Shown here in pieces: positions 1-11,744 of a stretch of DNA of 64,000 nucleotides. The translations under genes and the position numbers were made by a program. Below the pieces are notes generated by a model. The model did no database searches. It was not told the origin of the DNA and saw only the letters and a program-made list of their open reading frames with translations. The stretch lies in NCBI RefSeq assembly GCF_036850765.1, contig NC_089490.1, positions 274,984,482 through 275,048,481 of the forward strand, given 5' to 3'. The stretch's first letter is position 1. Each line of letters opens with the position of its first letter. The stretch comes from Saccopteryx bilineata. Taxonomy: Eukaryota > Chordata > Mammalia > Chiroptera > Emballonuridae.

Positions 1-354
1 TTGAATCATAATAACTAATGTATTTTAAAGAAAGTTTGTTCTTATGAGCTATATACAATGTTACGATAAGAAGACAAGGACTTGAGATATTTATAGAAGG
101 CCTTGGATATGTTTATATTTGTTTATCAAGTGGGTATCTTTATTTTCTTTATCAAGGTAAAACCAGTGTAATTTGTCTTACAGTGTGAAGGTCTGGTTGT
201 GCCAGAATGGGAAGGAAGTTAAAAAAAAAGGGGGGGGGCATACGTGAGAGGATAAAATAAGTGTGAGAAATGGAAAGGGAAGTGAGTTTTGGTTTATATT
301 ACTTGTGACTAATAATTTGATAGGATCAGTGAAAAGTGTCAAGATTTTTACAAA
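1..354. other. Unique AT-rich flank, no gene seen
   Basis: No recognisable repeat or coding signal. The only oddity is a run of nine A followed directly by nine G at 221-238. Confidence 0.5.
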
Positions 355-368
355 GTTTGTTCAGTGTT

Positions 369-566
369 GGCCTGACCTGTGGTGGCACAGTGGATCAAGA
401 GTTGACCTGGAATGCTGAGGTTGCTGATTCAAAACCCTGGGCTTGCCTGGTCAAGGCACATATGGGAGTTGATGCTTCCTGCTCCTCTCCCCTTCTCTCT
501 CTATTTCTCTCTCTCTGTCTCTATTCTCTAAAACAAATAAATAAATAAAAATAATTTTCAAAAAAG
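369..566 (+). mobile_element. Short tRNA-derived bat SINE
   Basis: The head carries RNA polymerase III promoter-like boxes (TGGCACAGTGG, then a degenerate B box 'TGATTCAAAACC'), followed by a pyrimidine-rich stretch and an A-rich (AAAT)n tail. An exact 14-bp duplication, GTTTGTTCAGTGTT, flanks it at 355-368 and 567-580, which marks L1-type target-primed insertion. It shares its layout with the copies at 21677 and 30819. The family name (Ves-like) is from memory; the insertion itself is clear. Confidence 0.9.
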
Positions 567-792
567 GTTTGTTCAGTGTTAATTATAAAATGAGAAAAAG
601 ATTTTTTTTTTAATAAATTTTTATTAATGGTAATGGGATGACATTAATAAATCAGGGTACATATATTCAAAGAAAACATGTCTAGGTTATTTTGTCATTA
701 AATTATGTTGCATACCCCTCGCTCAAAGTCAGATTGTCCTCCACCACCCTCTATCTAGTTCTCTGTGCCCCTCCCCCTCCCCGTAACTCTCT

Positions 793-807
793 CCCTCCCT
801 CCCTCCC
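793..807 (-). other. G-quadruplex motif in the L1 3' UTR
   Basis: On the minus strand four GGG runs are separated by single A loops (plus strand CCCTCCCTCCCTCCC), inside a longer G-rich segment at about 767-831. A G-rich tract in the 3' UTR is a conserved trait of mammalian L1s. It sits between the ORF2 stop and the poly(A) signal. Confidence 0.8.
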
Positions 808-871
808 ATGTCCTCCCTCCCCCCACCCCTGGTAACCACCACACTCTTGTCCATGTCTCTTAGTCTCATTT

Positions 872-3800
872 TTATGTTCCACCAATGTATGGAATCATGT
901 AGTTCTTGTTTTTTTCTGATTTACTTATTTCACTCCTTATAATGTAATCAAGATCCCACCATTTTGCTGTAAATGATCTGATGTCATCATTTCTTATGGC
1001 TGAGTAGTATTCCATAGTGTATATGTGCCACATCTTCTTTATCCAGTCTTCTATTGAAGGGCTTTTTGGTTGTTTCCATGTCTTGGCCACTGTGAACAGT
1101 GCTGCAATGAACATGGGGCTACATGTGTCTTCACGTATCAATGTTTCTGAGGTTTTGGGGTATATACCCAGTAGAGGGATTGCTGGGTCATAAGGTAGTT
1201 CTATTTGCAGTTTTTTTGAGGAACCACCATACTTTCCTCCATAATGGTTGTACTACTTTACAGTCCCACCAACAGTGAATGAGGGTTCCTTTTTCTCCAT
1301 AGCCTCTCCAACATTTGCTATTACCCGTCTTGTTGATAATAGCTAATCAAACAGGAGTGAGGTGGTATCTCATTGTAGTTTTGATTTGCATTTCTCTAAT
1401 AACTAATGAAGCTGAGCATCTTTTCATATATCTGTTGGCCATTTGTATCTCTTCCTGGGAGAAGTGTCTGTTCATGTCTTCTTCCCATTTTTTTATTGGA
1501 TTGTTTGTTTGTTTGTTGTTGAGTTTTATGAGTTCTTTGTAAATTTTGGATATTAGGCCCTTATCTGAGCTGTTGTTTGAAAATATCATTTCCCATTTAG
1601 TTGGCTGTCTGTTTATTTTTATATCAGTTTCTCTTGCTGACCAAAAACTTTTTATTCTGGTGTAGTCCCATTCATTTATCTTTGCCTTCACTTCTCTTGC
1701 CATTGGAGTCAAGTTCATAAAATGTTCTTTAAAACCCAGGTCCATGATTTTAGTACCTATGTCTTCTTCTATGTACTTTATTGTTTCAGGTCTTATATTT
1801 AGGTCTTTGATCCATTTTGAATTAATTTCAGTACACGGGGACAGGCTGTAGTCGAGTTTCATTCTTTTGCATGTGGCTTTCCAGTTTTCCCAACACCATT
1901 TGTTGAAGAGGCTTTCTTTTCTCCATTGTGTGTTGTTGGCCCCTTTATCAAAGATTATTTGACCATATATATGTGGTTTTATTTCTGGGCTTTCTATTCT
2001 GTTCCATTGGTCTGAGTGTCTATTTTTCTGCCAATACCATGCTGTTTTGATTATCGTGGCCCTATAATATAGTTTAAAGTCAGGTATTGTAATGCCCCCA
2101 GCTTCATTCTTTTTCCTTAGGATTGTTTTGGCTATTCGGGGTTTTTTATAGTTCCATATAAATCTGATGATTTTTTGTTCCATTTCTTTAAAAAATCTCA
2201 TAGGGATTTTGATGGGAATTGCATTAAATTTGTATATTGCTTTGGGTAATATGGCCATTTTGATTATATTTATTCTTCCTATCCAAGAACAAGGAATATT
2301 TTTCCATCTCATTGTATCTTTTTCGATTTCCCTTAACAATGCTTTGTAATTTTCATTATATAGGTCCTTTACATTCTTTGTTATGTTTATTCCTAGGTAA
2401 TTTTTTGTTGTTGTTGCAATCGTGAAGGGGATTATTTTTTTGAGTTCGTTTTCTAATATTTCATTGTTGGCATATAGAAAGGCTATGGACTTTTGTATGT
2501 TAATTTTGTATCCTGCGACCTTACTGTATTGGTTTATTGTTTCTAATAATCTTTTTGTGGAGTCCTTCGGGTTTTCGATGTATAGGATCATATCATCAGC
2601 AAAAAGTGATAGCTTTACTTCTTCTTTTCCGATATGGATGCCTTTTATTTCTTTGTCTTGTCTGATTGCTCTGGCCAGAACTTCTAGCACCACATTAAAT
2701 AAGAGTGGAGAGAGTGGACAACCCTGTCTTGTTCCTGATTTAAGGTAGAAAGTCCTCAGTTTTATGCTGTTTAATAGGATGTTGGCTGATGGTTTATCAT
2801 ATATGGCCTTTATCATGTTGAGATATTTTCCTTCTTTACCCATTTTGTTGAGAGTCTTAAACATAAAATTGTGTTGTATTTTATCAAAAGCCTTTTCTGC
2901 ATCTATTGATAAGATCATGTGGTTTTTGTTCTTTGTTTTGTTGATATGGTGTATTACGTTAACCGTTTTGCGTATGTTGAACCATCCTTGAGATTCTGGG
3001 ATGAATCCCACTTGATCATGATGTATTATTTTTTTAATATGTTGTTGTATTCGGTTTGCCAGTATTTTGTTTAGTATTTTAGCATCTGTATTCATTAGAG
3101 ATATTGGTCTGTAGTTTTCTTTCTTTGTGCCATCCTTGCCAGGTTTTGGTATGAGGGTTATGTTGGCCTCATAAAATGTGTTTGGAAGTATTGCTTCTTC
3201 TTCAATTTTTTGGAAGACTTTGTGTAGAATAGGAACCAAGTCTTCTTTGAATGTTTGATAGAATTCACTAGTATAACCGTCTGGGCCTGGACTTTTTTTG
3301 GGGGGGAGGTTTTTAATAGTTTTTTCTATTTCCTCCTTGCTGATTGGTCTGTTTAGGCTTTCTGCTTCTTCATGACTCAGTCTAGGAAGGTTGTATTGTT
3401 CTAGGAATTTATCCATTTCTTCTAGATTGTTGTATTTGGTGGCATATAATTTTTCATAGTATTCTACAATAATTCTTTGTATATCTATGATGTCTGTGGT
3501 GATCTCTCCTCTTTCATTTTGGATTTTATTTATTTGAGTCCTGTGTCTTTTTTCCTTGGTGAGTCTTGCCAAGGGTTTGTCAATTTTGTTGATCTTTTCA
3601 AAGAACCAGCTCCTTGTTTTATTGATTTTTTCTATAGTTTTTCTGTTCTCTATTTCATTTATTTCTGCTCTGATTTTTATTATCTCCTTTCTTCGGCTGG
3701 TTTTGGGTTGTCTTTGTTCTTCTTTTTCTAGTTCCTTAAGGTGTGAAGTTAAGTGGTTTACTTCGGCTCTCTCTTGTTTGTTCATATAGGCCTGAAGTGA

Positions 3801-4701
3801 TATGAACTTTAATCTTATTACTGCTTTTGCTGCATCCCATAGATTCTGATATGTCGTATTGTCATTTTCATTAGTCTGTATATATCTTTTGATCTCTGCA
3901 CTTATTTCTTCTTTGACCCATTCATTTTTTAGAAGTATGTTGTTTAGTTTCCACATTTTTGTGGGTTTTTTCCCCTCTTTTTTGCAGTTGAATTCTAGTT
4001 TCAAGGCTTTATGATCAGAAAATATGCTTGGTACAATTTCAATTTTTCTAAATTTGCTGATATTGTCTTTGTGGCCCAACATATGGTCAATTCTTGAGAA
4101 TGTTCCATGTACACTAGAGAAAAATGTATACTCTGTCGCTTTGGGATGAAGTGTCCTGTAGATGTCTATCATATCCAGGTGTTCTAGTATTTCGTTTAAG
4201 GCCACTATATCTTTATTGATTCTCTGTTTGGATGACCGATCTAGAGCCGTCAGCGGTGTATTGAGGTCTCCAAATATGATTGTATTTTTGTTAGTTTTTG
4301 TTTTAAGGTCAATAAGTAGCTGTCTTATATATTTTGGTGCTCCTTGGTTTGGTGCATATATATTAAGGATTGTTATGTCTTCTTGATTCAACTTCCCCTT
4401 AATCATTATGAAATGACCATTTTTGTCTCTGAGTACTTTTTCTGTCTTGTAGTCAGCATTATTAGATATGACTATTGCTACACCTGCTTTTTTTTTGGGT
4501 GTTGTTTGCTTGGAGTATTGTTTTCCAGCCTTTCACTTTGAATTTGTTTTTATCCTTGTTGCTTAGATGTGTTTCTTGTAGGCAGGATATAGTTGGATTT
4601 TCTTTTTTAATCCATTCTGCTACTCTGTGTCTTTTTATTGGTAAGTTTAATCCATTTACATTTAGTGTAATTATTGACACTTGTGGGTTTCCTACTGCCA
4701 T
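872..4701 (-). pseudogene. L1 ORF2 (endonuclease / reverse transcriptase), broken
   Basis: ORF2 supplies the nicking endonuclease and reverse transcriptase of L1. The frame starts at 4701 (MAVGNPQVSIITLNVNGLN) with endonuclease motifs NVNGLN and QETH. A nine-A run at 4496-4488, one longer than the frame needs, shifts into a 1019-residue open frame from 4406 to 1347. That frame holds GDLN (about residue 46) and SDH (about 130) of the endonuclease, then reverse-transcriptase motifs SIDAEKAFD (about 500) and FADD (about 602). A TGA at 1349-1347 replaces what is normally an Arg codon. The Cys-rich C-terminal motif follows (CWRGY...HCWWDC, its second Cys now Tyr). A seven-A run at 1217-1211 then shifts frame again into the C-terminal part that ends at 872. 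Catalytic residues of both enzymes survive. The element is recognised with near certainty; the three breaks are read directly. Confidence 0.95.
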
Positions 4702-5026
4702 TTTATAAATTGCTTTCTGTTAGTTTTGTATCTAGTTTGATTCTTCTCTTTTGTTTTTCTATCATTTGTTTTTGTTTGTTTGTGTTCCATACTTCTTTCC
4801 TCTGTTGCTACCTTTTTTAAGTCAAGTGTTTTTGTGGTGGTTTTTTTTAAGGGTGGTTACCATTAAGTAATGAAAAGGGTACCTACCATATTCATTGTAA
4901 TACCCTATCTTATAAGTATTTCTGCACTTCATCGTCCTTTGCTACTGTTAATCTCCATTCTCTCCCCCTTTTTTTCCTTTGTTGTCACAGTTTAAGTTTG
5001 GTTTTATTGTGTTCTTGGTGGAGCTG

Positions 5027-6017
5027 TTACTTGTGGTGTTTTCTTTTGTTCTTTGAATCTGGTTGGAAAACCCCCTTTAGTATTTCCTGGAGTGGGGGCT
5101 TTCTGTTGATAAATTCTCTCATCTTTTCTGTATTTGTGAATGTTTTTATATCTCCTTCATACTTCAAGGATAGCTTTGATGGGTATAGTATTCTTGGCTG
5201 AAAGTTCCTCTCTTTCAGGGCTTTAAATATTGGGGTCCACTCTCTTTTAGCTTGTAGAGTTTCTGCTGAGAAATCTGATGATAATCTAATAGGCCTTCCT
5301 TTATATGTTGTACTCTTCTTTTCCCTGGCTGCCTTGAGAATTTTTTCTTTGTCATTGGTTTGTGTCATCTTTATTATGATGTGCCTTGGAGTGGGTTTGT
5401 TGGGGTTAAGAAAACTCGGTGTTTTGTTTGCTTCTTGAATTTGAGGCTTTAGTTCCTTCCACAGGCTTGGGAAGTTCTCGTCTATTATTTGTTTGAGTAT
5501 ATTTTCCATTCCATTTTCTTTCTCTTCTCCCTCTGATATACCTATTATTCTTATGTTATTCTTTCTGATGGAGTCAGACAATTCTTGTAGGGCTTTCTCG
5601 TTTTTTATTATTTTTGAGTCTCTTTCTTCTTCTCTCTGTTGTGCCTCAAGTTGTTTGTCTTCTATTTCACTAATCCTATCTTCAATCTGGGCTGTTCTGT
5701 TAGCTAAGCTTGTTACCTCGTTTTTCAGCTCGTGAATTGAGTTTTTCATTTCTGTTTGATTTGTTTTTATAGTTTCAATTTCCTTGGTAATATATTCTTT
5801 GTGTTCATTGAGTTGTTTTCTGATCTCCCTATATTGCCTTTCTGTGTTTTCTTGTATATCTCTGAGTATTTTTAAGATTTCTATTTTAAATTCTCTGTCA
5901 TTTAGCTCCAAGGCTTCCAATATGTTGTCTTTTCTCCATAGATTTTTCCACATCTATTTGTGTTACCTCTCTTTCTTTTGTATCCATAATATTCGATTTC
6001 CTCTTTCTTATCGGCAT
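5027..6017 (-). pseudogene. L1 ORF1 (RNA-binding chaperone), near intact
   Basis: ORF1p is the trimeric RNA-binding protein that packages L1 RNA. A 308-codon frame runs 5953-5027. Residues up to about 110 are Glu/Lys/Ile/Leu-rich with a coiled-coil pattern (IEDRISEIEDK), an RRM-like core starts near NIRIIGISEGEE (about 133), and a C-terminal domain holds HIIIKMTQTNDKEKIL and the basic end KNKRKHHK. Mammalian ORF1p is usually near 340 residues. The missing N-terminus seems to lie in another frame: an ATG at 6017 gives MPIRKRKSNIMDTKER, and a five-A run at 5946-5942, one longer than frame continuity needs, separates the two. The ATG at 5953 directly follows an in-frame TAG, so it may be only an accidental start. 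Stop at 5027; 325 nt separate it from ORF2. Confidence 0.9.
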
Positions 6018-8393
6018 CTGAGGGTGGTCTTGTTGATAGCACTAATTAGAATTAATAAAGAGTAAAAAGTAAAAAAAAAAAAAAAGGTAAAACACCCCAC
6101 CAAAAAAACAGTAATAATTTATTATTTCCTCCTTTTTTCTTTCTTCTCTTTCCCTCCTCTCCCCTCCTCAGGGAAATATCGTGCCTATAATGGAGGGCCT
6201 GATTTGGGGTGAAGAGTTCAAGGGGTAAAAAAAAGGGAGTAGGGACCTAGTAAATGCAAAAAAAGAAGAAAATCTTAGACAAGCATAAGATGATTTGCTT
6301 GTAAGTGATGGTCAACTAAGAGATATAATGAGAGGGATAAGAGGGAACCAGGAAAAGGGACCAAAAAAGAATAATAAAGAAGAGAAAAATAAAAATAATA
6401 AGTAAAAATCTGTTGTATTAAGTGGAGCGAAGACTAAATACAATGGAGACCTTGGGTTGGGAGGACCCAAAATGCCACAAAAATAAACAAACAAGAAAAA
6501 ATAAAAACAAAAGCAAATAAGAAAAATAAAGCCAAAAAAAGCCTTGAGTCCCAAATTAACTAATTTGTTCGTGATTGAGGATTAAATGGGAGGAAAGTAA
6601 AATGAGAGAAGAAAAAACGAATAGAAAGGAAAAAATAAGAAAAAGAAAAACGAAGGAAGAAATAAAAAAGGAAAAGAAAAAAAAACAAAATAAAGCAAAA
6701 CAAACAAATAAAAAAAAACGAAAGAGGAGAGAGTGAGAGTTAAGTGTTTTGGAGTATAACCTTAAAGGAGGGTGAGGATGAAGAAGAGAAATAAAATGTA
6801 ACACTGATGGGTAGTGTAGTTCAAGAAAAGGGAAGCATAAGATGGGCAGAGAATAGAAGGACCGAGGTGGAGGAAATAAAGGCAATAAGATAGAAGAAAC
6901 AAACAACAACAAACAAAAAAAAAATTAGTGGAACAAGTTGTAAAGTCTGTGGATTTTTCTTGATTTTGAGAGGTTAACTTCTTCCTTTTTCTTTTCTCTC
7001 CCTCTTCCTGGTCGGTGACTCTGTACCCCAGGCTCTGCCCCTGTGTCACACTTAGGTAGGGATTTGCAGTTGATGGGATTCTATGGCAATGTCATATAAT
7101 TGGCTTTAGTCTTGCTGGTAGTCAAGGCTTGTTGGCGTTTGCAGGGTCCAACGATGAGAGAGTTTGCTTTCCTGGATTCTCTCTCCTAGTCCCCCCTTTC
7201 TGAATTAGCAGCCTGGTGATCCAGCTATAAGGCTGCAACTGCTTCTGCCTGGGGAGTAAGAGGTTCAAAGAGCTGGGAAATCCCCACTCTATCCCCACTC
7301 AGTGCAAGGCTTTGGGAAAGGCTCTGGCAGTCAGGGCCTCCAGTGTAATCAGGCGGGGGTGGGAGTCAATTGTTGTCAAGGTGACTGTTCAGCGCCTATC
7401 ATTCAGTTGGACCTCTCAACCCAGGCTTTCCACACTTTGTAGCCTGTTTTTGCTGGGAAGAAGAGGCACTAGTCTCTGCTTGCGACTAGTGTAGTATAGA
7501 TCTTATTATCTGCCAAGTCCTTCTTGTTAGCGTTTATCCCTAAATATGGAGGCTCTATCAATCAGAAGTTGCCCCGCCTCTTTAGCGAGAGGCACTAAAA
7601 AATATCATGCCTCTTGTCTTGGGTCGCTGAACTGAGAGAGATCTTATCAATTAGTACCGAGGGTGCGCAGATTTCATTGGTTAAGCTAATTTCAGTGATT
7701 GGGTCGCAGCTGTGCTCCCGAAGGTATTTGGTATTTTAGGCTGCCTGCGTGCGCCCCTCCCCCAACGCTTGATTGTTAGCTTGAATGGCTGGGTGAGGTG
7801 CCCCGCCCACGGAGAGAATCTCCCAAGTAGAAGACCACCCTGGTGCCTCTCCCGCTCGCCCTGCCGCTGGCGGCTAGATCGCACCAGGCGCAGGATAATG
7901 GGGCACCCTGGGTGTGCGGGCCAGTAGGGTGCTCTGGGCGCGTGGAATGCCCAGGGCACGCACACGAATGGGGTGCTCCGGGCACCGGTGGCTGGCGACT
8001 CTCACTCGCAGTGCGCGGGCGCTGGGAACGTTAGCGGTGCTCGCTCTGCAACCGTACCGGGCGCACGCCCGCGGCTCAAGGCAGCGGCGGCGGCGGCTCG
8101 CGGTGGTGGCTCACGGCGGCTCGCAGCGGCTCGCGGCGGCTCGGGGCTGCCGAGTGTGGGCTGACTCACCACAGGCGCACAACCTCGCGGCTTGAATGAA
8201 TGTCCCTGCAGTAGCTTCCTCCACACCCTCGTCTCTCAGATTCAAGTGATAACAGTCCTTTCGCTATCAGTTTGTGTGGAACTCCGGAGTGCTCCGAGGA
8301 TAAATTTTTCTGTTTCTAGTTGATAAATTTGTTGTGATTTAGGGGAGAGCTGTCGGACGCGCTGCTCACGGCACCATTTCCGTGACGTCACTT
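6018..8393 (-). promoter_or_regulatory. L1 5' UTR and internal promoter
   Basis: This 2.4-kb non-coding leader precedes ORF1. Its 5' third (about 7780-8393) is GC-rich and dense in CpG, as expected for an L1 internal promoter and its methylation target. Near the start a decamer CGGCGGCTCG occurs at 8091-8100, 8114-8123 and 8134-8143, with a one-base variant at 8124-8133. The 3' part (about 6060-6960) is strongly A/purine-rich on the plus strand, so it is pyrimidine-rich in L1 sense. Short frames on both strands are compositional and match no known protein. Confidence 0.8.
8383..8390. promoter_or_regulatory. Perfect CRE octamer TGACGTCA at the L1 5' end
   Basis: The palindromic cAMP-response element lies three bases inside the L1 5' terminus, so it would sit right at the transcription start. 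Both strands carry the intact CpG. In L1 sense, GGAAATGGTG follows, loosely similar to the YY1-type motif used by human L1 at the same place. Binding is inferred from the motif only. Confidence 0.6.
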
Positions 8394-8406
8394 GAAAAAG
8401 ATTTTT

Positions 8407-9215
8407 AAAAACTAGTCTGCAAATTATTGCACGAATGACAAAAACCCTGAAATTTAGATTTTCTTTCTGTGAAATGCCAATTGACCTTTGCATATGTTAA
8501 TATACATTCTGCTCTTAATGAAAAATATAAAAAATTATTCTATATCTCAGTAACAGAGCTCCTTATCACCAAATTATTTATTAACTTTATGTTTTCTGTT
8601 ATGTTCATGAACTACCTTTGAACAAAAGTTCTTTTACATTGCTCTCTTTCTTTTTTTTCAACAAAAGCTAAAATCTCTAATAATGATAGTTATCTACTTG
8701 CTGAGGCATTTTGTTTCATTCTAGATTGAGATTTGAATTATTTCTTGTCTTTAAATATGTATGATTTAGGTTTAGTTATTGTCTCCTGCCCTAACTTCAG
8801 GAAAATAAAATTTTTAAGATGTCTTTCTTACTTTAACTTTCTTAAGGGCTCTTCTGATGGTAGTTGAGGCCCAGTAAAGACTAAGTTTTTGATTTTATAC
8901 AAGGAAAAATGCTGGCAAGAATTGGGTTGAGTTCCCCTTCTCCAAAATTTGAGTTCTCTCCACTTCATTCTTGCAGCTCTACTGCTTTTAAATCGACACT
9001 GAGAGAAAAGACACATTAAAAAGTAAAACCTGCTCTCTAGATAAATTAGAAATAAATAAAGTCATCAACATCAAGATAGCTCAGCCTTGTGGTTCTGTAG
9101 TTTGGATGCTCACATATACTGTCACTTGTTGGCAATCAGATTATAAGGTTGATGGGGAAAATTCAAATATTCTGGAGATGTGTCAATGTCCTTAATGACC
9201 TTATAGATTCACCAT
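8407..9215. other. Unique AT-rich sequence
   Basis: No repeat or exon recognised between the L1 and the next SINE. A minus-strand 62-codon frame at 8828-9016 has no recognisable domain. Confidence 0.4.
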
Positions 9216-9225
9216 CATAGACCTG

Positions 9226-9587
9226 GGTTTAAAAAATTTATTTATTATATTTATTTTTTTAAGTGAGAGGAGGGCAGATAAAGAGACAGACTCCCACAGG
9301 CACCCTGACCAGGATCCATCTGGCACCCCAGTCTGGGGCCAATGCTCGCAACTGAGCTATTTTTAATGCCTGAGGTTGATGTTCAGACCATCAAGCTATT
9401 CTCAGCACCCAGTGCCATTGCTCGAACCAGTCAAGCCACTGCCTGTGAGAGAAGAGGAGGAAAGAAGGCATAGATGGAAAGAGATAGAAGCAGATGGTCA
9501 CTTCTCTTGTGTGCCCTGACTGGGAATGGAATCCGGGACGTCCATACATCAGGCTGAAGGTCTATCCACTGAGTAACCAGCCAGGGC
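9226..9587 (-). mobile_element. Older long tRNA-derived SINE
   Basis: On the minus strand it starts GGCCCTGGCTGGTTACTCAG and carries a B box with the GATTCCATTCCC pattern, then 'CAGTCAGGGCACAC', a pyrimidine-rich block and an A-rich end. The 10-bp duplication CATAGACCTG lies at 9216-9225 and 9588-9597. The middle (about 9330-9440) departs from the other long copies: the GCTCCATTGGAGC block is missing and a different segment occupies that place. This is therefore a diverged or older subfamily. Confidence 0.8.
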
Positions 9588-9597
9588 CATAGACCTG

Positions 9598-11744
9598 TTT
9601 TTGATTTCATTCTTATTGCTTGATTGTCTTTCATTGGTAACCTGAAGGAGAGGACCCCACTCTCTTTTGTTTCAATGTAGCTTGTTATACTTGGTGTACC
9701 AAAACTGTCCCACCTTGTTGAGCCTTGTCAGCTGGTATTTCTTCATTTCCCTTATACTTGCCTGAAGGCCTTGGCCATATATGACAATAGATTGAATCTT
9801 ATGAAGAAGCATTGAAAGAATTGCCTTAAATAACAAAACGACATACCCCTGACCAGCTTTTCATACTATACGGGCTTCACTCCAGAACGTAGACTTCACA
9901 GTGAAAGCTGACATTGTCTCCAGGACTGGCGCCTTCCTGTGTTACTAAGGGACTAAGTAAGGACTCCCAGGACTCATTATAGAAACAGATGGTTTGGTAA
10001 AAGATGTATATTTAACACAAAATAAGATTACAGAGGATGAAATGGACCTAAAAGAATAGATTTAATTGTGATTAAAATTCTGTTTTTAATGAGCAAATGA
10101 GAAAACCTCTTATTTCTTCTTCATGTGTCCTTAACACTCAATTTAACAGACAATGGTTGTGCAAACTGAAATGAAACACTCTTTACATATCTTGTTCCAA
10201 CTAATTCCTCAGAATTAGAGAAAAATAAAAAATCTTATGAAAATTCTTATTTTCATTATAAGCTAATAAATTATTAGGACATTTAATACAGTGATAATAA
10301 TAAAAATAATATCTATAAATTGTGTCTACAAACTTTTTCAAAATGATGCCAATTATTAAATATAATGCAAACAATTTTACTGTCTTTTTTTTTACTTCTT
10401 ATTATCATGTAGTTATTTACATAGAAAAATAAGACTTTTTTCTGTTTTTATTAAAATGTAATTTTAACCATGGTCATGCCAATAGTCTCAGTTAATTAGT
10501 TATGACAAACCTATAATTACAGAATTAAGTTTTTTCTTCAGATGTGGAAATGATGTCAGCGAATGCTTCCCAGGAATGTAAGATGGTATCTCCATATGGC
10601 CCACGGAATCCTGGCCTTATGATAGCAAATATCACTTCTTCCTGGCAGGGTGGGAACACTGACCAATTTTATAATCTCAGGAGAAGAAGATTCCTTTAAA
10701 CTTAAAGATATTAAAGAAAAAACACAGTAGTGGTGAATTTGATTTTTTTTTGTCTGACCTCAGTAGACAAATTGATATGTCTAATAAAAATAATTCTGAT
10801 AAATAACTACAATTCAACAGTTTACAAAGCTTCGTGAAGGGAATTAATTATTAGTCTTAATAATATATACCTATAGCTTTTTAAACCATACAATAAGGCT
10901 TTATATTCTAATAAATATCATTTGTAACAAGTAAGTAACAGTGGTAAATAAAACAAACCATAAAACTATCCATACACAATCAGAGAATCAAAAAATGCAG
11001 TGATCAAAACCACATCGTAAAGGCTATGGTTGACTGCATATGCCTCCAACTCCATGTCCTCATCATGGACTATGTATATTTCCCTGCCCCCTGACTCAGG
11101 AGTTGGTTGTATGTTTTGCTTTGTTTGGTGACATATTAGCAGAAGTGACAGTGTTTCACTTCTAAGCCATAGGAGGCCTCACATGTTGACACTCAGCATC
11201 TCCAGTTTTTGTCATTGCCACGAGGAGAACTTACCATAGATAGCTGCTGGCCTTTCAACTTTGGTTCAAGGTAGACCAGAGCCACAGATTTGCTGTGAAG
11301 CATAGCCACCCCCACCAAGCCAGTGTAGATCAGCAGAAACCTGGAAGACCCACAGACACTTCTTGTTCTACAACACTGGTCTGGGAAAGGGAAAGGTTAG
11401 TAGTCAGCAATAGCTAACTAACAAGAAGTGGGTACTTGACCACAAGGTGGGGTTGTGCAGCACCTCCTTACCCTACATTGTTGTCCATGAGCACTTACAA
11501 TACCACATTCAGAGACAGTACATTTCATACCCTGAGGTCAAATAAAAGAACAAGGTCATTAGTTATCACAGCACTGGTATCCTAAATAAATAACACGTTG
11601 ATACTTTCCTGTAAGTTACTTTCTTCTTGGTGAAAACAATTTAATCACTGGCTTTTATAATACTGATGTCTGAAGATGCATCACAATCATGAGGATGCAG
11701 AAATTAGAAAAAAATTGCTATTTATCCACTATGATCAGATTAAC
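9598..11744. other. Unique sequence, no gene seen
   Basis: AT-rich non-coding DNA with no open frame of interest and no repeat I can name. Highly diverged ancient repeats cannot be excluded by eye. Confidence 0.4.

Larger units (their letters stand above)
602..8393 (-). mobile_element. Full-length LINE-1 retrotransposon, nearly intact
   Basis: Read on the minus strand, the order is CpG-rich 5' UTR, ORF1, spacer, ORF2, G-rich 3' UTR, AATAAA (625-620) and a poly(A) tail (T run 602-611). The 13-bp direct repeat GAAAAAGATTTTT occurs at 594-606 and 8394-8406. In L1 sense the insertion site reads TTTTT/AAAAATC, the classic endonuclease cleavage context. The total of about 7.8 kb exceeds human L1 (about 6 kb), mostly because of a 2.4-kb 5' UTR and a 325-nt spacer between the ORFs. 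Lesions: one-base excesses in A runs at 4488-4496, 1211-1217 and probably 5942-5946; a CGA-to-TGA type stop at 1349-1347; and a Cys-to-Tyr change at 1301-1299. So few lesions suggests a young copy, but as read it cannot make both proteins. Confidence 0.97.

Noticed and set aside
1315..6065. Many plus-strand hydrophobic frames
   Set aside because: They are antisense shadows of L1 ORF1 and ORF2; T-rich antisense DNA reads as Phe/Leu/Ser-rich.
7681..8226. Overlapping 60-90 codon frames suggesting a GC-rich first exon
   Set aside because: They lie on both strands within the CpG-rich L1 5' UTR, inside the target duplications, and are due to base composition.
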